Shown here one piece after another: positions 25,586 to 34,150 of a stretch of DNA of 64,000 nt. The notes beneath the pieces were generated by a model. It was not told the DNA's origin. It searched no databases and saw only the letters and a list, made by a program, of their open reading frames with translations. Where the stretch lies: positions 1 to 64,000 of the forward strand of contig JAFSOZ010000008.1 of assembly GCA_017443175.1 (NCBI GenBank), read 5' to 3'. The translations under genes and the position numbers were made by a program. The stretch comes from Bacteroidales bacterium (GTDB lineage Bacteria; Bacteroidota; Bacteroidia; Bacteroidales; WCHB1-69). Numbering within the stretch: the first letter of the stretch is position 1; every line of letters begins with the position of its first letter.

Positions 25586-25614
25586 TTGCTGATTCAAAAA
25601 AAAATGTATTTTTG
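25586..25614 (+). promoter_or_regulatory. rpsP-rimM promoter
   Basis: -7 box TATTTTTG at 25607-25614, with TTG at 25586-25588 eighteen bases upstream, followed by CCGCCCC. Confidence 0.7.
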
Positions 25615-25681
25615 CCGCCCCAAAAAAGGACAGAGATCCTGACTGGTAAAATTCATTTAATTAACAAAAAACCAAATTTTT

Positions 25682-26257
25682 ATGGCAACAAGAATCAGAT
25701 TACAGAGAAGAGGTAAAAAGAACCAACCTTTTTATCATCTCGTAATTGCGGATGGTCGTGCACCACGTGACGGACGTTTTATTGAAGATCTTGGCACATA
25801 CAACCCACTGACCAATCCCGCAACGCTCAACATCAACTTTGAACGTGCTTTGTATTGGTTGGAAGCAGGTGCTCAGCCTTCCGATACCGCCCGTTCGATT
25901 CTCAAACGCGAAGGCGTGTACATGATGAAGCACCTCAACGGTGGTGTGGCAAAGGGCGCTTTCTCCGAGACCGAAGCTCAAAGACGTTTTGAGGCTTGGA
26001 AGCAGGAGAAGAACAGCAAGCTCAGCAACATCATGCGCGAGGAAGCTGACAAGAAACGCGACATCGTGAAGAAACGTATTGCTGAAGAAGTGAAGGTTAA
26101 GGAAGCCATGTCGGCCAAGATTGCTGCCCGCAACGCAGAAATCGCAGCTGCCGCCGCTAAAGCCGCTGAAGAAGAGGCTGCCGCCAAGGCTGCTGAAGAA
26201 GCCGCTGCCGCTGCTGAAGAAGCTCCCGCAACCGAAGAAGCCGCTCCTGAAGCATAA
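25682..26257 (+). CDS. rpsP: 30S ribosomal protein S16 with long Ala/Glu-rich tail
   Basis: The first 80 residues are canonical S16 (ATRIRLQRRGKKNQPFYHLVI, RDGRFIEDLGTYNP). The protein is 191 residues, about twice the usual bacterial length; the rest is a charged helical segment followed by a low-complexity Ala/Glu tail (AAKAAEEEAAAKAAEEAA). Extended S16 proteins are known in Bacteroidota. The tail is probably exposed on the ribosome surface. Followed without gap by rimM (TAATG overlap), so the two are coupled. Confidence 0.97.
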   Translation: MATRIRLQRRGKKNQPFYHLVIADGRAPRDGRFIEDLGTYNPLTNPATLNINFERALYWLEAGAQPSDTARSILKREGVYMMKHLNGGVAKGAFSETEAQRRFEAWKQEKNSKLSNIMREEADKKRDIVKKRIAEEVKVKEAMSAKIAARNAEIAAAAAKAAEEEAAAKAAEEAAAAAEEAPATEEAAPEA

Positions 26258-26778
26258 TGGACAACGAATTCTTCTATTTGGGCACACTGACCAAACCTTT
26301 CGGACTGAAAGGAGGCCTGTGTGCCTTTTTTGATACCGACAATCCGGAAAATTATGCCAAGCTTCCGGCCGTCTTCCTGGACCTTGACGGCGAGAAGATC
26401 CCCTACTCCATCGAAGAGATCATCTACCGGGGCAACAACCAGTTCATCATCCAGTTTGCCGGCGTAAACGCCAACGAGGCGCGCGACTTTGTGGGCGTGG
26501 AGCTGTATCTGCCCATCAGCGACCTCCCGAAACTGCCGGGCAACCGCTTCTATTTCCATGAGGTTCTCGGTTTCAAGGTGATGGACGATCATTTCGGCGA
26601 AGTGGGCACCTGCCGCGAGTTTTTGGAGGTGAGCAACAACCCCATCATGGTGGTGGCACACGGCGACAAGGAAGTGCTAATCCCTGCCAGCCAGCAATTT
26701 ATCACTCAAGTGGACCGCGACAACCGCGTGTTGCACATCCTTGCGCCGGAAGGACTGATCGAGATGTATTTGTCCTGA
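26257..26778 (+). CDS. rimM: ribosome maturation factor RimM
   Basis: Binds S19 and assists assembly of the 30S head. 173 residues. N-terminal beta-barrel with GTLTKPFGLKGGL (about residue 7) and a C-terminal PRC-barrel module with GFKVMDD, NNPIMVVAHGDKEVLIPA and a final LIEMY. Its ATG overlaps the rpsP stop by one base. In many bacteria rpsP and rimM are paired; trmD and rplS, often the next genes, are absent here. Confidence 0.95.
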   Translation: MDNEFFYLGTLTKPFGLKGGLCAFFDTDNPENYAKLPAVFLDLDGEKIPYSIEEIIYRGNNQFIIQFAGVNANEARDFVGVELYLPISDLPKLPGNRFYFHEVLGFKVMDDHFGEVGTCREFLEVSNNPIMVVAHGDKEVLIPASQQFITQVDRDNRVLHILAPEGLIEMYLS

Positions 26779-26857
26779 TAACGCCCTCCCAACGGACGCG
26801 CTACAAAGCCTGAAAAATAATTTTCTATAATAAATAAAAACATATAAAAAAAAACAC

Positions 26858-26865
26858 TACTTTTG
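26858..26865 (+). promoter_or_regulatory. rpsO -7 box
   Basis: TACTTTTG followed by CCGCCCG, about 50 nt before ATG 26916. Confidence 0.7.
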
Positions 26866-26915
26866 CCGCCCGAAAAAAGAAAGGTAAAAAGTATTAAAAA
26901 TTAGACGTTTAAATT

Positions 26916-27185
26916 ATGTATTTAACAAGCGAAGTAAAGAAAGAAATTTTTGAAAAATACGGTAAGAGTGCAACCGACACCGGTTCCCCCGAGGCACAAG
27001 TGGCACTTTTCACCCACCGTATCAAACATCTCACCGAGCATGTGAAGACTTACGGCAGCGACAAGGTGACGAAACGCGCCCTGATCAACTTGGTAGGTAA
27101 AAGAAAGAAAATGCTCGAATATCTGAAGAGACAAGATATTGAACGCTACAGAGCACTCATCAAAGAGTTAGGTCTTAGAAAATAA
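26916..27185 (+). CDS. rpsO: 30S ribosomal protein S15
   Basis: 89 residues, the usual length. Recognisable helices and loops: KKEIFEKYGKSATDTGSPEAQVA, HRIKHLTEHVKT and LVGKRKKMLEYLKRQDIERY. Primary 16S rRNA binder needed for central-domain assembly. Own promoter and a strong terminator; pnp lies just downstream, as in many bacteria where S15 and PNPase are neighbours. Confidence 0.98.
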   Translation: MYLTSEVKKEIFEKYGKSATDTGSPEAQVALFTHRIKHLTEHVKTYGSDKVTKRALINLVGKRKKMLEYLKRQDIERYRALIKELGLRK

Positions 27186-27213
27186 TTTCAGAAAAACGTT
27201 TTATAAAAAAAGG

Positions 27214-27241
27214 GGCAATTTTATAAAATTGCCTTTTTTTT
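27214..27241 (+). terminator. rpsO terminator
   Basis: Perfect 20-bp palindrome GGCAATTTTA/TAAAATTGCC (27214-27233) followed by eight T. Confidence 0.85.
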
Positions 27242-27291
27242 GATTTTTACGTGGCTGCTCTGTATTTTTAACCATTTAGCTGAATTTTGTT

Positions 27292-29631
27292 ATGTTAGGA
27301 ATAAACACATCCTTTGAATTAGCCGATGGTCGTGTGGTGACCATCGAGACCGGCAAGTTGGCCAAGCAGGCCGACGGTGCCGCTGTCGTCAAAATGGGCG
27401 ACACCATGATACTGGCAACGGTATGTTGCAAGAAAGAGGCCGTTGAGGGCACCGACTTCATGCCCCTCCAGGTGGAATACCAGGAGAAATACGGCGCACT
27501 GGGCCGCATCCCCGGCGGTTTCTTCCGTCGCGAGGCTCGCCCCTCCGAATATGAAATCCTCATCGCACGTCTCGTTGACCGTGCCATCCGTCCGCTGTTC
27601 CCCGAGAACTTCCACGCTGAGACACAGGTCATCGTGACCCTCATCTCCGGTGACAAGAACCAACTGCCCGACTGTCTCGCCTGTCTGGCCGCTTCTTCCG
27701 CCATCGCCGTTTCCAACATCCCGTTCGAGTGCCCGGTGTCTGAAGTGCGCGTGGGCCGCGTGAACGGCGAGTTCGTGGTGAACCCCACCGTTGAGCAGAT
27801 GGAAAACTCCGACATCGACATGATCGTGGCCGCCTCCATGGACAACATCATGATGGTGGAAGGCGAGATGAAGGAAATCTCCGAAGAGGATATGGTAGCC
27901 GCTTTGAACTTCGCACAGGAGAACATTAAAATCCAATGCCAGGCCCAAATGGACCTCGCCGCCAAGGTTCCCGGCGCTTTCCCGAAACGCGAATACTGCC
28001 ACGAAACCAACGACGAAGAGATTCGTGAGCGTCTGAATAAAGAAACCTACGATAAGGTCTATGCCATCGCTAAGTCCTTCATGGGCAAGCAAGCCCGCAA
28101 CGAAGCTTTCGACCAAGTGCTCGCCGACTTCTTGGAAACTATTCCGGAAGAGGAGCGTGCCGAGAAAGAAAACATGGTGAAACGCTATTACAGCGATGTT
28201 CAATATCACGCCATGCGTAACATGATCCTCAACGAGCGCATCCGTCTGGACGGCCGTGGCACTGAGGATATCCGTCCCATCTGGATTGAGACTGGCTATC
28301 TTCCTTCCGCGCACGGTTCTGCTATCTTCACTCGTGGTGAAACCCAGGCTTTGGCCACCTGTACCTTGGGTACCAAGCTGGATGAGCAGATGATCGACGG
28401 TGCTGTGATCGAAGGTTCCAGCCGCTTCATGTTGCACTACAACTTCCCGCCGTTCAGCGTGGGTGAAGTGAAGCGCATCGGCAGCACGGGCCGCCGCGAG
28501 ATTGGTCACGGCAACTTGGCCAAGCGCGCCGTCACACCCATGATTCCGTTCGACGATCCTACATTCCCATACACGGTTCGTATCGTTTCCGACATTCTGG
28601 AATCCAACGGTAGTTCCTCTATGGCCACCGTATGTGCCAGCACCCTCGCCCTGCTCGACTGCGGTGTGAAGATCAAGAAGCCCGTTTCCGGTATTGCCAT
28701 GGGTTTGATCACCGATGAGAACTCCGACAAATACGCCATCCTCTCCGATATTCTCGGCGATGAGGATCACCTCGGCGACATGGACTTCAAGGTTTGCGGT
28801 ACCGAAGACGGTATCACCGCTTGCCAAATGGATATCAAGATCCACGGTCTTTCTCCTGAAGTGATGGCAGAGGCATTGGCACAAGCTCACAGAGGCCGTA
28901 TGTTCATCCTCGGCAAAATCAAAGAGGCCATGCCCGCTCCGCGCGAGGACTACAGACCGTTCGTTCCTCGTATTATCCAAATGCAAATCCCGCGCGAGTT
29001 CATCGGCGCCGTTATCGGACCCGGAGGCAAGATCATCCAAGAGATGCAGCGTGAGACCAACACCACCATCAACATCGAGGAGGTGGGCGATTTCGGTGTC
29101 ATAGACATTGCAGCTCCGAATGTGGACGACATCAACGCCGCCATCGAGCGCATCAACCTCATCTGCACCAAACCTGAAGTGGGCGAAGTGTATGAGGGAA
29201 CCATCAAGACCATCACCGCTTTTGGTGCGTTTGTGGAGTTCCTGCCCAACACCGACGGTCTGCTCCATGTGACGGAAATCGCATACAGACACATTGACAA
29301 TGTGGAAGATGTGCTGAAAGTCGGCGACAAGATCAAGGTGAAACTCATCGAGATTGACGAGAAGACCGGCAAGTTCAGACTGTCGCACAAGGTGCTGCTT
29401 CCGAAGCCGGAAGGTTACGCCGAGGAGAAACCGCGTGGCAACGGACGTGGTCCTCGTGGCAACGGCAATGACCGCCGCAACGGTGGTGACCGTGGCCCGC
29501 GCAACGGCAATCACGGTCCGCGCAACAACGACCGTCGCCCGCACAACGACAACCGCGAGGCACAACCCAGACGCGAAGAGCCGCAGGCTCCTACCGCTCC
29601 TGAGCTGCCCGATTTTCCAGAACTTGACTAA
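27292..29631 (+). CDS. pnp: polyribonucleotide nucleotidyltransferase
   Basis: 3'-5' phosphorolytic exoribonuclease of RNA turnover. 779 residues: two RNase PH domains ([20 protein letters not shown] near residue 45; [14 protein letters not shown] near 355), a KH domain (about 560-625, [12 protein letters not shown]) and an S1 domain (about 633-705, [15 protein letters not shown]). The last 65 residues are an Arg/Gly/Asn-rich tail with repeated NG-R-P-RN units, probably an extra RNA-binding arm. No obvious TAnnTTTG box was found upstream, so its promoter is unclear; the rpsO terminator separates it from rpsO. Confidence 0.97.
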   Translation: MLGINTSFELADGRVVTIETGKLAKQADGAAVVKMGDTMILATVCCKKEAVEGTDFMPLQVEYQEKYGALGRIPGGFFRREARPSEYEILIARLVDRAIRPLFPENFHAETQVIVTLISGDKNQLPDCLACLAASSAIAVSNIPFECPVSEVRVGRVNGEFVVNPTVEQMENSDIDMIVAASMDNIMMVEGEMKEISEEDMVAALNFAQENIKIQCQAQMDLAAKVPGAFPKREYCHETNDEEIRERLNKETYDKVYAIAKSFMGKQARNEAFDQVLADFLETIPEEERAEKENMVKRYYSDVQYHAMRNMILNERIRLDGRGTEDIRPIWIETGYLPSAHGSAIFTRGETQALATCTLGTKLDEQMIDGAVIEGSSRFMLHYNFPPFSVGEVKRIGSTGRREIGHGNLAKRAVTPMIPFDDPTFPYTVRIVSDILESNGSSSMATVCASTLALLDCGVKIKKPVSGIAMGLITDENSDKYAILSDILGDEDHLGDMDFKVCGTEDGITACQMDIKIHGLSPEVMAEALAQAHRGRMFILGKIKEAMPAPREDYRPFVPRIIQMQIPREFIGAVIGPGGKIIQEMQRETNTTINIEEVGDFGVIDIAAPNVDDINAAIERINLICTKPEVGEVYEGTIKTITAFGAFVEFLPNTDGLLHVTEIAYRHIDNVEDVLKVGDKIKVKLIEIDEKTGKFRLSHKVLLPKPEGYAEEKPRGNGRGPRGNGNDRRNGGDRGPRNGNHGPRNNDRRPHNDNREAQPRREEPQAPTAPELPDFPELD

Positions 29632-29650
29632 ATACATTTGAGTTATAGTT

Positions 29651-29681
29651 GAAAAAGCAGGGCTTGACCCTGCTTTTTTTT
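29651..29681 (+). terminator. pnp terminator
   Basis: AAGCAGGG (29655-29662) pairs with CCCTGCTT (29668-29675) across a 5-nt loop and is followed by T6. Confidence 0.85.
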
Positions 29682-29691
29682 GTAATTTTAT

Positions 29692-29699
29692 TATCTTTG
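29692..29699 (+). promoter_or_regulatory. -7 box for the acyltransferase/GT9/lpxH/era run
   Basis: TATCTTTG, 30 nt before ATG 29729 and directly after the pnp terminator. Confidence 0.7.
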
Positions 29700-29728
29700 C
29701 ACGTTGATTTTGAAAGCATCCTTTCAGC

Positions 29729-30874
29729 ATGTATAATTTCGATGACATTCGGCCTTATAATCAAAGCGAATTCCGCGAAGCCTATTTCAGGCTCATGGAC
29801 CAACCTGGATTCCAAGATGCCGTGTCTAAATTTCTTTCTGGGTACACCGTAGATGATTTGAGAAGGGACTTTGCCCAGTTTCATACCGTTGATGATGTGC
29901 AGTCCAACTTTATCCGGCGATGGATTGAAACATTCCTCAAGCAATTTACCACCGGTCTCACTGCGTCCGGCCTTGAGAAACTTGCCCCTGAAAAGGCATA
30001 CCTGTTCATCAGCAACCACCGCGACATCACCTTTGATCCGGCCATACTCCAATATTATTTTTTCACTTCAAACTGGAAGACCTCAAAAATCGCCACGGGC
30101 GACAACCTGTTGCAAACCCCGCTACTTGGTGAGGTAGGCCGTTTGAACAAGATGATCAAGGTCATCCGTTCGGGATCTCTGCGGGAAAAGTTAGCGAACT
30201 CTCAACGTCTCGCCGCTTACATCCAATACAGCCTGTTTGAAGAGCACGAGTCCGTCTGGATTGCCCAGCGCGACGGTCGCACCAAGGACGGAAACGACTA
30301 CACCAAGCAGGGTCTGCTGAAGATGGTCTCCATGGGCCGTGACGAAGATCTGGTGGCAAAAATCAGAAGAATGAACATCGTCCCCATGGCCATTTCGTAC
30401 GAATACGAGCCCTGCGCACAACTGAAGGCCCGCGAAATGGCCCTGAGCGAGAACGGCAAACATTACGAAAAACGTCCGGGCGAGGACTTTGAGAGCATCA
30501 AGCAGGGCATCTTCGACCAAAAAGGCCGGGTGACCCTCGTGCTTGGCAAACCGCTGCAAGAAGAGCTGTACAGCGTGCCCGCCGAACTCAACAACAACGA
30601 GAAACTGGATTACATCTGCAAACTGATTGACAAACAAATCTACGAAAACTACCAACTATACCCCAACAACTACATCGCCCACGATATGAGGGACGGAAAC
30701 AATCTTTATGCAGAATATTATACTGAAGATCAGAAACAGCATTTCGAGCAATATCTGCAAAGAAAATCCGTCATCCAGGATGTTGGAAAAGAGAAAATGA
30801 TGGATTATCTGCTGCGTATCTACGCCACGCCCGTTGACAATCACTACCATACGAATATCCATAATTCACAATAA
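29729..30874 (+). CDS. PlsC-family phospholipid acyltransferase
   Basis: 381 residues. The acyltransferase signature is SNHRDITFDPAIL (about residue 94), the Bacteroidota form of the H-x-D block, followed by a GDNLLQTP stretch and a later IAQRDGRTKDGND (about 175). Likely transfers acyl chains to a glycerophosphate backbone or another lipid at the inner membrane; the exact acceptor is not clear. First gene of a tight plus-strand run with the GT9 enzyme, lpxH and era (gaps of 14-17 nt), suggesting a link to envelope lipid synthesis. Confidence 0.8.
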   Translation: MYNFDDIRPYNQSEFREAYFRLMDQPGFQDAVSKFLSGYTVDDLRRDFAQFHTVDDVQSNFIRRWIETFLKQFTTGLTASGLEKLAPEKAYLFISNHRDITFDPAILQYYFFTSNWKTSKIATGDNLLQTPLLGEVGRLNKMIKVIRSGSLREKLANSQRLAAYIQYSLFEEHESVWIAQRDGRTKDGNDYTKQGLLKMVSMGRDEDLVAKIRRMNIVPMAISYEYEPCAQLKAREMALSENGKHYEKRPGEDFESIKQGIFDQKGRVTLVLGKPLQEELYSVPAELNNNEKLDYICKLIDKQIYENYQLYPNNYIAHDMRDGNNLYAEYYTEDQKQHFEQYLQRKSVIQDVGKEKMMDYLLRIYATPVDNHYHTNIHNSQ

Positions 30875-30891
30875 AAAAACAATTCTAAACA

Positions 30892-31902
30892 ATGGATGAA
30901 CTTCAACCCCCGTCGGCCACTAAGATTCTGGTAATCCGATTGAGTTCCATCGGAGATATCGTGCTGACCACACCCGTGGTGAGAGCCATGAAGAATCAGA
31001 TTCAGAATGTTGAACTGCATTATCTGACCAAGACATCCCACGAACAAGTGGTGGCTGCAAATCCATACATCGACAAAGTACATCTATATGATACCTCCAA
31101 CCCCAAAGCCATTGTGGAGGTATTGAAAAAAGAGCATTTCGACTATGTGGTTGATCTGCACAACAACCATCGTTCCCGTCAGCTGACACGCAGGCTGGGA
31201 CTTCCCTGTTTCAGATACAACAAAGTGACCTGCCAAAGGGATATATGTGTGTGGTTCAAATTGAACTTCCTGCCTTACAACCACGTGGTGGATCGCTATT
31301 TCGAGGCCGTTTTTCCCCTCAACGTGCACAATGACCACAAAGGTCTGGACTTCTTTATTCCTGAAGGTGCGGATTTTGACGAAGACGACCTGCCCATGGT
31401 GTTTGAAGACGGTTTCGTGGCGATAGTGCTGGGCGCTGCTCATGCCACCAAGCGAATTCCATTATCCAAGGTGGTGGAAATTGGCAGTATCCTGCACAAG
31501 CCTATCATGCTGTTGGGCGGTAAGGATGTGTACGAAACGGGCGAGGAGATTGTCTCCGCGCTCGGTGACCGGGCCTATAATGGATGCGGCAAGTACAATC
31601 TGTACCAGTCATGTTCCATCCTCAAGCAAGCCGACTGTGTCATCACTGGAGACACGGGCCTGATGCACGTAGCCGCAGCCTTCCAGAAGCCTATCGCGGT
31701 GCTGTGGGGTAGTACCATCCCCGAGTTCGGCATGTATCCATATATACCCGGCAACCGCGAATTGTTCCGCAATTTCGAAGTTTGCCCGCTGCACTGCCGT
31801 CCCTGTTCCAAGCTGGGCCGCAAATCATGCCCGCGGAGACATTTCAAATGCATGCAAAACATCCCTGCCACCGAAGTGGCTGACTGGGTTAACAAATTCT
31901 AA
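30892..31902 (+). CDS. glycosyltransferase family 9 (heptosyltransferase-like)
   Basis: 336 residues with the GT9 pattern: KILVIRLSSIGDIVLTTPVVRAM at the N-terminus (donor-side Rossmann fold) and ITGDTGLMHVAAAFQKPIAVLWG near residue 248. GT9 enzymes add heptose or related sugars to LPS core. A Cys-rich C-terminal motif (CPLHCRPCSKLGRKSCPRRHFKCM) is typical of this family in Bacteroidota. It lies between an acyltransferase and lpxH, in agreement with an LPS role. Confidence 0.88.
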   Translation: MDELQPPSATKILVIRLSSIGDIVLTTPVVRAMKNQIQNVELHYLTKTSHEQVVAANPYIDKVHLYDTSNPKAIVEVLKKEHFDYVVDLHNNHRSRQLTRRLGLPCFRYNKVTCQRDICVWFKLNFLPYNHVVDRYFEAVFPLNVHNDHKGLDFFIPEGADFDEDDLPMVFEDGFVAIVLGAAHATKRIPLSKVVEIGSILHKPIMLLGGKDVYETGEEIVSALGDRAYNGCGKYNLYQSCSILKQADCVITGDTGLMHVAAAFQKPIAVLWGSTIPEFGMYPYIPGNRELFRNFEVCPLHCRPCSKLGRKSCPRRHFKCMQNIPATEVADWVNKF

Positions 31903-31916
31903 TATTCTTCTTCACT

Positions 31917-32699
31917 ATGCTGTTCGACCATCCCATTACCATACAAGGCAACGCCATTTTCGTTTCCGACGCACATTTGCGCATGCCGGAAGATGCGGAT
32001 AGCAAACAGCGTGAGACCATGCTGATCCAGCTGCTGGAATCCCACCGGGAAAACATTCAGCATCTCTTCTTTTTAGGCGACATTTTCGATTTCTGGTTCG
32101 AGTATCGCGATGTAGTCCCCAGAGGCTGTTTCCGCCTGTTCAACATGCTGTATGAGCTGCATGAGAATGGCGTTGAGATTTACTTCTTCACCGGCAACCA
32201 TGATATGTGGGTACAGGACTATTTTCAGGAGCAGTTCGGATGTCATGTCTTCTATCAGCAGCAGGCTTTCATCATCAACGGCAAACGCTGCCTGATTGGC
32301 CATGGCGACGGAATCGGCGGCAAACAGCGGCGTTACAACTTCATCAAGCGCATCTTTGGATATAAGCCCAATCGTGTGCTTTACAGCATGCTGCACCCGA
32401 GGCACGCCTTCGCCATCGCACGCCACTTCTCCGCCCGCAGTCGCGCTTCCCACAAACCGGATGTCTTCATCTTCAAAAACGAAGAGGAATTCCAAATCCA
32501 ATACGCCCGTCAAGTGCTACAAACCGAACCCGTGGACTATTTCATCTTCGCCCACCGGCATGTCCCTAAAGAGTATCGGCTGACCGACACCTCCTGTTAT
32601 TACAACACCGGCGACTGGCTGACCCATTTTACCTATCTGATTTATAACGAAAATGATGACCGCCCTGTAATACACGAATATGGTAAGGGCGAATCATAA
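31917..32699 (+). CDS. lpxH: UDP-2,3-diacylglucosamine diphosphatase
   Basis: Metallophosphoesterase of lipid A synthesis, releasing UMP to give lipid X. 260 residues with the metal-binding motifs in order: VSDAHL (about 18), FLGDIFDFW (about 53), TGNHDMW (about 94), GHGDGIGG (about 130) and FAHRHVP (about 215). Peripheral inner membrane. Its neighbours in the same run are GT9 and an acyltransferase. LpxH-type assignment rests on motifs plus context; generic phosphoesterase function is the alternative. Confidence 0.85.
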   Translation: MLFDHPITIQGNAIFVSDAHLRMPEDADSKQRETMLIQLLESHRENIQHLFFLGDIFDFWFEYRDVVPRGCFRLFNMLYELHENGVEIYFFTGNHDMWVQDYFQEQFGCHVFYQQQAFIINGKRCLIGHGDGIGGKQRRYNFIKRIFGYKPNRVLYSMLHPRHAFAIARHFSARSRASHKPDVFIFKNEEEFQIQYARQVLQTEPVDYFIFAHRHVPKEYRLTDTSCYYNTGDWLTHFTYLIYNENDDRPVIHEYGKGES

Positions 32700-32706
32700 A
32701 CAAATA

Positions 32707-32736
32707 TGTAGAGACGCATAATCATGCGTCTCTACA
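32707..32736. repeat. intergenic GTAGAGACGCAT palindrome
   Basis: TGTAGAGACGCAT and its perfect reverse complement around the loop AATC, in the lpxH-era gap. Same family as the intragenic copies at 6411 and 6894. It creates a spurious ATG ahead of the real era start. Confidence 0.85.
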
Positions 32737-32753
32737 ATAAAAAAACAATGATT

Positions 32754-33668
32754 ATGACCATTGATCCAAATACCCCTATACCCGCAAACCATCGCGCCGG
32801 TTTTGTGAACCTCATCGGCAATCCCAATGTAGGCAAAAGCACACTTATGAATCAGCTGGTGGGCGAGAAAATCTCCATCATGACCTCCAAAGCGCAGACG
32901 ACGCGCCACCGCATCAAGGGAATTGTCAACGGAGAGGATTTCCAAATTGTCTATTCCGACCTGCCCGGCGTGCTCGACCCCGCCTACATGATGCAGAAGA
33001 TGATGATGCGCTTTGTTATCGACTCCCTGCAGGACGCCGACATCATTCTTTATCTGGTGGAATGCGGCGAGACCAAATACAATGCCGAGCTGGTGGAGAA
33101 AATCAAGAAGCTCGGGCGACCGATTGTTTTAATCATCAACAAAATTGACAAATTCACCGCCGAGCAAGTGGAAGAATCCAAGGCACTTTGGCAGGAGATA
33201 TTCCCCGAATCGGATGTGTTCGCCATATCCGCCCTGAAGGGGCTGAACATCGAGGCCATGCGCGACCGCATCATCGAGTTGCTGCCGCTTTGCCCGCCCT
33301 ACTTCCCGAAAGACGCCCTCACCGACCGTCCCATGCGGTTCTTCGTCTCCGAGCTCATCCGCGAACAGATTCTGTTGCAATACAAGAAGGAAATACCGTA
33401 CAGTGTGGAGGTCGTAGTAGATAGCTACAAGGAAGAGGAAAACCTAATCCGCATCGGCGCGACGCTGTATGTGGAACGCGACACGCAGAAGGCCATCATC
33501 ATCGGCAGCAAGGGTGCCGCCATCAAAAAGTTAGGCACCGACGCCCGCACTTCCATTGAGGATTTCCTGCAAAAGCACATCTTCCTCGACCTATCCGTCA
33601 AGGTGCTCAAAGACTGGCGCAACAGCGAACTGCTGATGAAGAAGTTCGGGTATGATTACGGCGATTAA
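32754..33668 (+). CDS. era: GTPase Era
   Basis: Ribosome-assembly GTPase that binds the 16S rRNA 3' end. About 304 residues from ATG 32754 (ATG 32748 also possible; the ATG at 32724 is inside a repeat). G1 GNPNVGKST, G3 DLPG, G4 NKID; KH domain at the C-terminus (GSKGAAIKKLGTDARTSIEDF). Switch region DPAYMMQKMM is typical of Era in Bacteroidota. Its stop codon overlaps the stop of the convergent BRO gene (TTAA). Confidence 0.95.
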   Translation: MTIDPNTPIPANHRAGFVNLIGNPNVGKSTLMNQLVGEKISIMTSKAQTTRHRIKGIVNGEDFQIVYSDLPGVLDPAYMMQKMMMRFVIDSLQDADIILYLVECGETKYNAELVEKIKKLGRPIVLIINKIDKFTAEQVEESKALWQEIFPESDVFAISALKGLNIEAMRDRIIELLPLCPPYFPKDALTDRPMRFFVSELIREQILLQYKKEIPYSVEVVVDSYKEEENLIRIGATLYVERDTQKAIIIGSKGAAIKKLGTDARTSIEDFLQKHIFLDLSVKVLKDWRNSELLMKKFGYDYGD

Positions 33669-34030
33669 GGAGCTTGCAATTGGTCAATACGTTGACTGGC
33701 CACCTGTGCCATCCACCGTTTGAAAGGTTCAGCTTTGGGAGATGGAATGGATTGAACAATACGAAGAATCTGCTCTGTATCAGCCACATCTGTATTATAC
33801 CTCTTTCCATCTGCTGATAATAGTTTCAGTTGGTTACAATTAGTAACCGACTGATTCCCTTCTTTGAGTAACCTGTGTTTGAGTACTTTCCAATAATTAC
33901 GTGGATTTGGACTTTCGGTGAGAACTCCTACCACATCCACTACGGAAAAATACCACTTTTCTGTCTCGTCATCCCAGACAGTACGAACTCTTTTTTCTTC
34001 GAAAATCTTCAACGATTGTTTTTGAGTCAT
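33665..34030 (-). CDS. truncated BRO-N domain protein
   Basis: 121 residues matching the N-terminal BRO domain (VRTVWDDETEKWYFSVVDVVGVLTES, NYWKVLKHRL, DTEQILRIVQSIPSPKAEPFKRWMAQVASQRIDQ), found in phage antirepressors and mobile-element regulators. Chromosomal relatives usually continue for another 100 or more residues after QLQ. Here the frame stops three codons later, exactly at the era stop, so the C-terminal part is missing. Promoter TATATTTG at 34071. Possible remnant of a mobile element; DNA binding plausible but unproven. Confidence 0.7.
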   Translation of the reverse strand: MTQKQSLKIFEEKRVRTVWDDETEKWYFSVVDVVGVLTESPNPRNYWKVLKHRLLKEGNQSVTNCNQLKLLSADGKRYNTDVADTEQILRIVQSIPSPKAEPFKRWMAQVASQRIDQLQAP

Positions 34031-34070
34031 AGTTAATTACATTTAAATTAAAAAATTTTGTTCCGTGCGG

Positions 34071-34078
34071 CAAATATA
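34071..34078 (-). promoter_or_regulatory. -7 box for the BRO gene
   Basis: TATATTTG on the minus strand, followed by CCGC, about 40 nt before ATG 34030. Confidence 0.6.
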
Positions 34079-34119
34079 CATTAAATAATGCAAACAGAAA
34101 GAGGTCCCTTGTTTTTTTG

Positions 34120-34127
34120 TATTTTTG
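34120..34127 (+). promoter_or_regulatory. -7 box for hutI
   Basis: TATTTTTG, 23 nt before ATG 34151. Confidence 0.65.
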
Positions 34128-34150
34128 CATTCCTATAAACATCACATAAT

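Noticed and set aside
27319-29748. 809-residue open frame antisense to pnp
   Set aside because: It mirrors the whole conserved pnp gene, is rich in His/Gly/Val as expected from codon-biased antisense frames, and has no domain.
32724-32753. Upstream ATG for era
   Set aside because: It falls in the palindromic repeat and adds residues encoded by that repeat; the ATGs at 32748/32754 fit Era proteins better.
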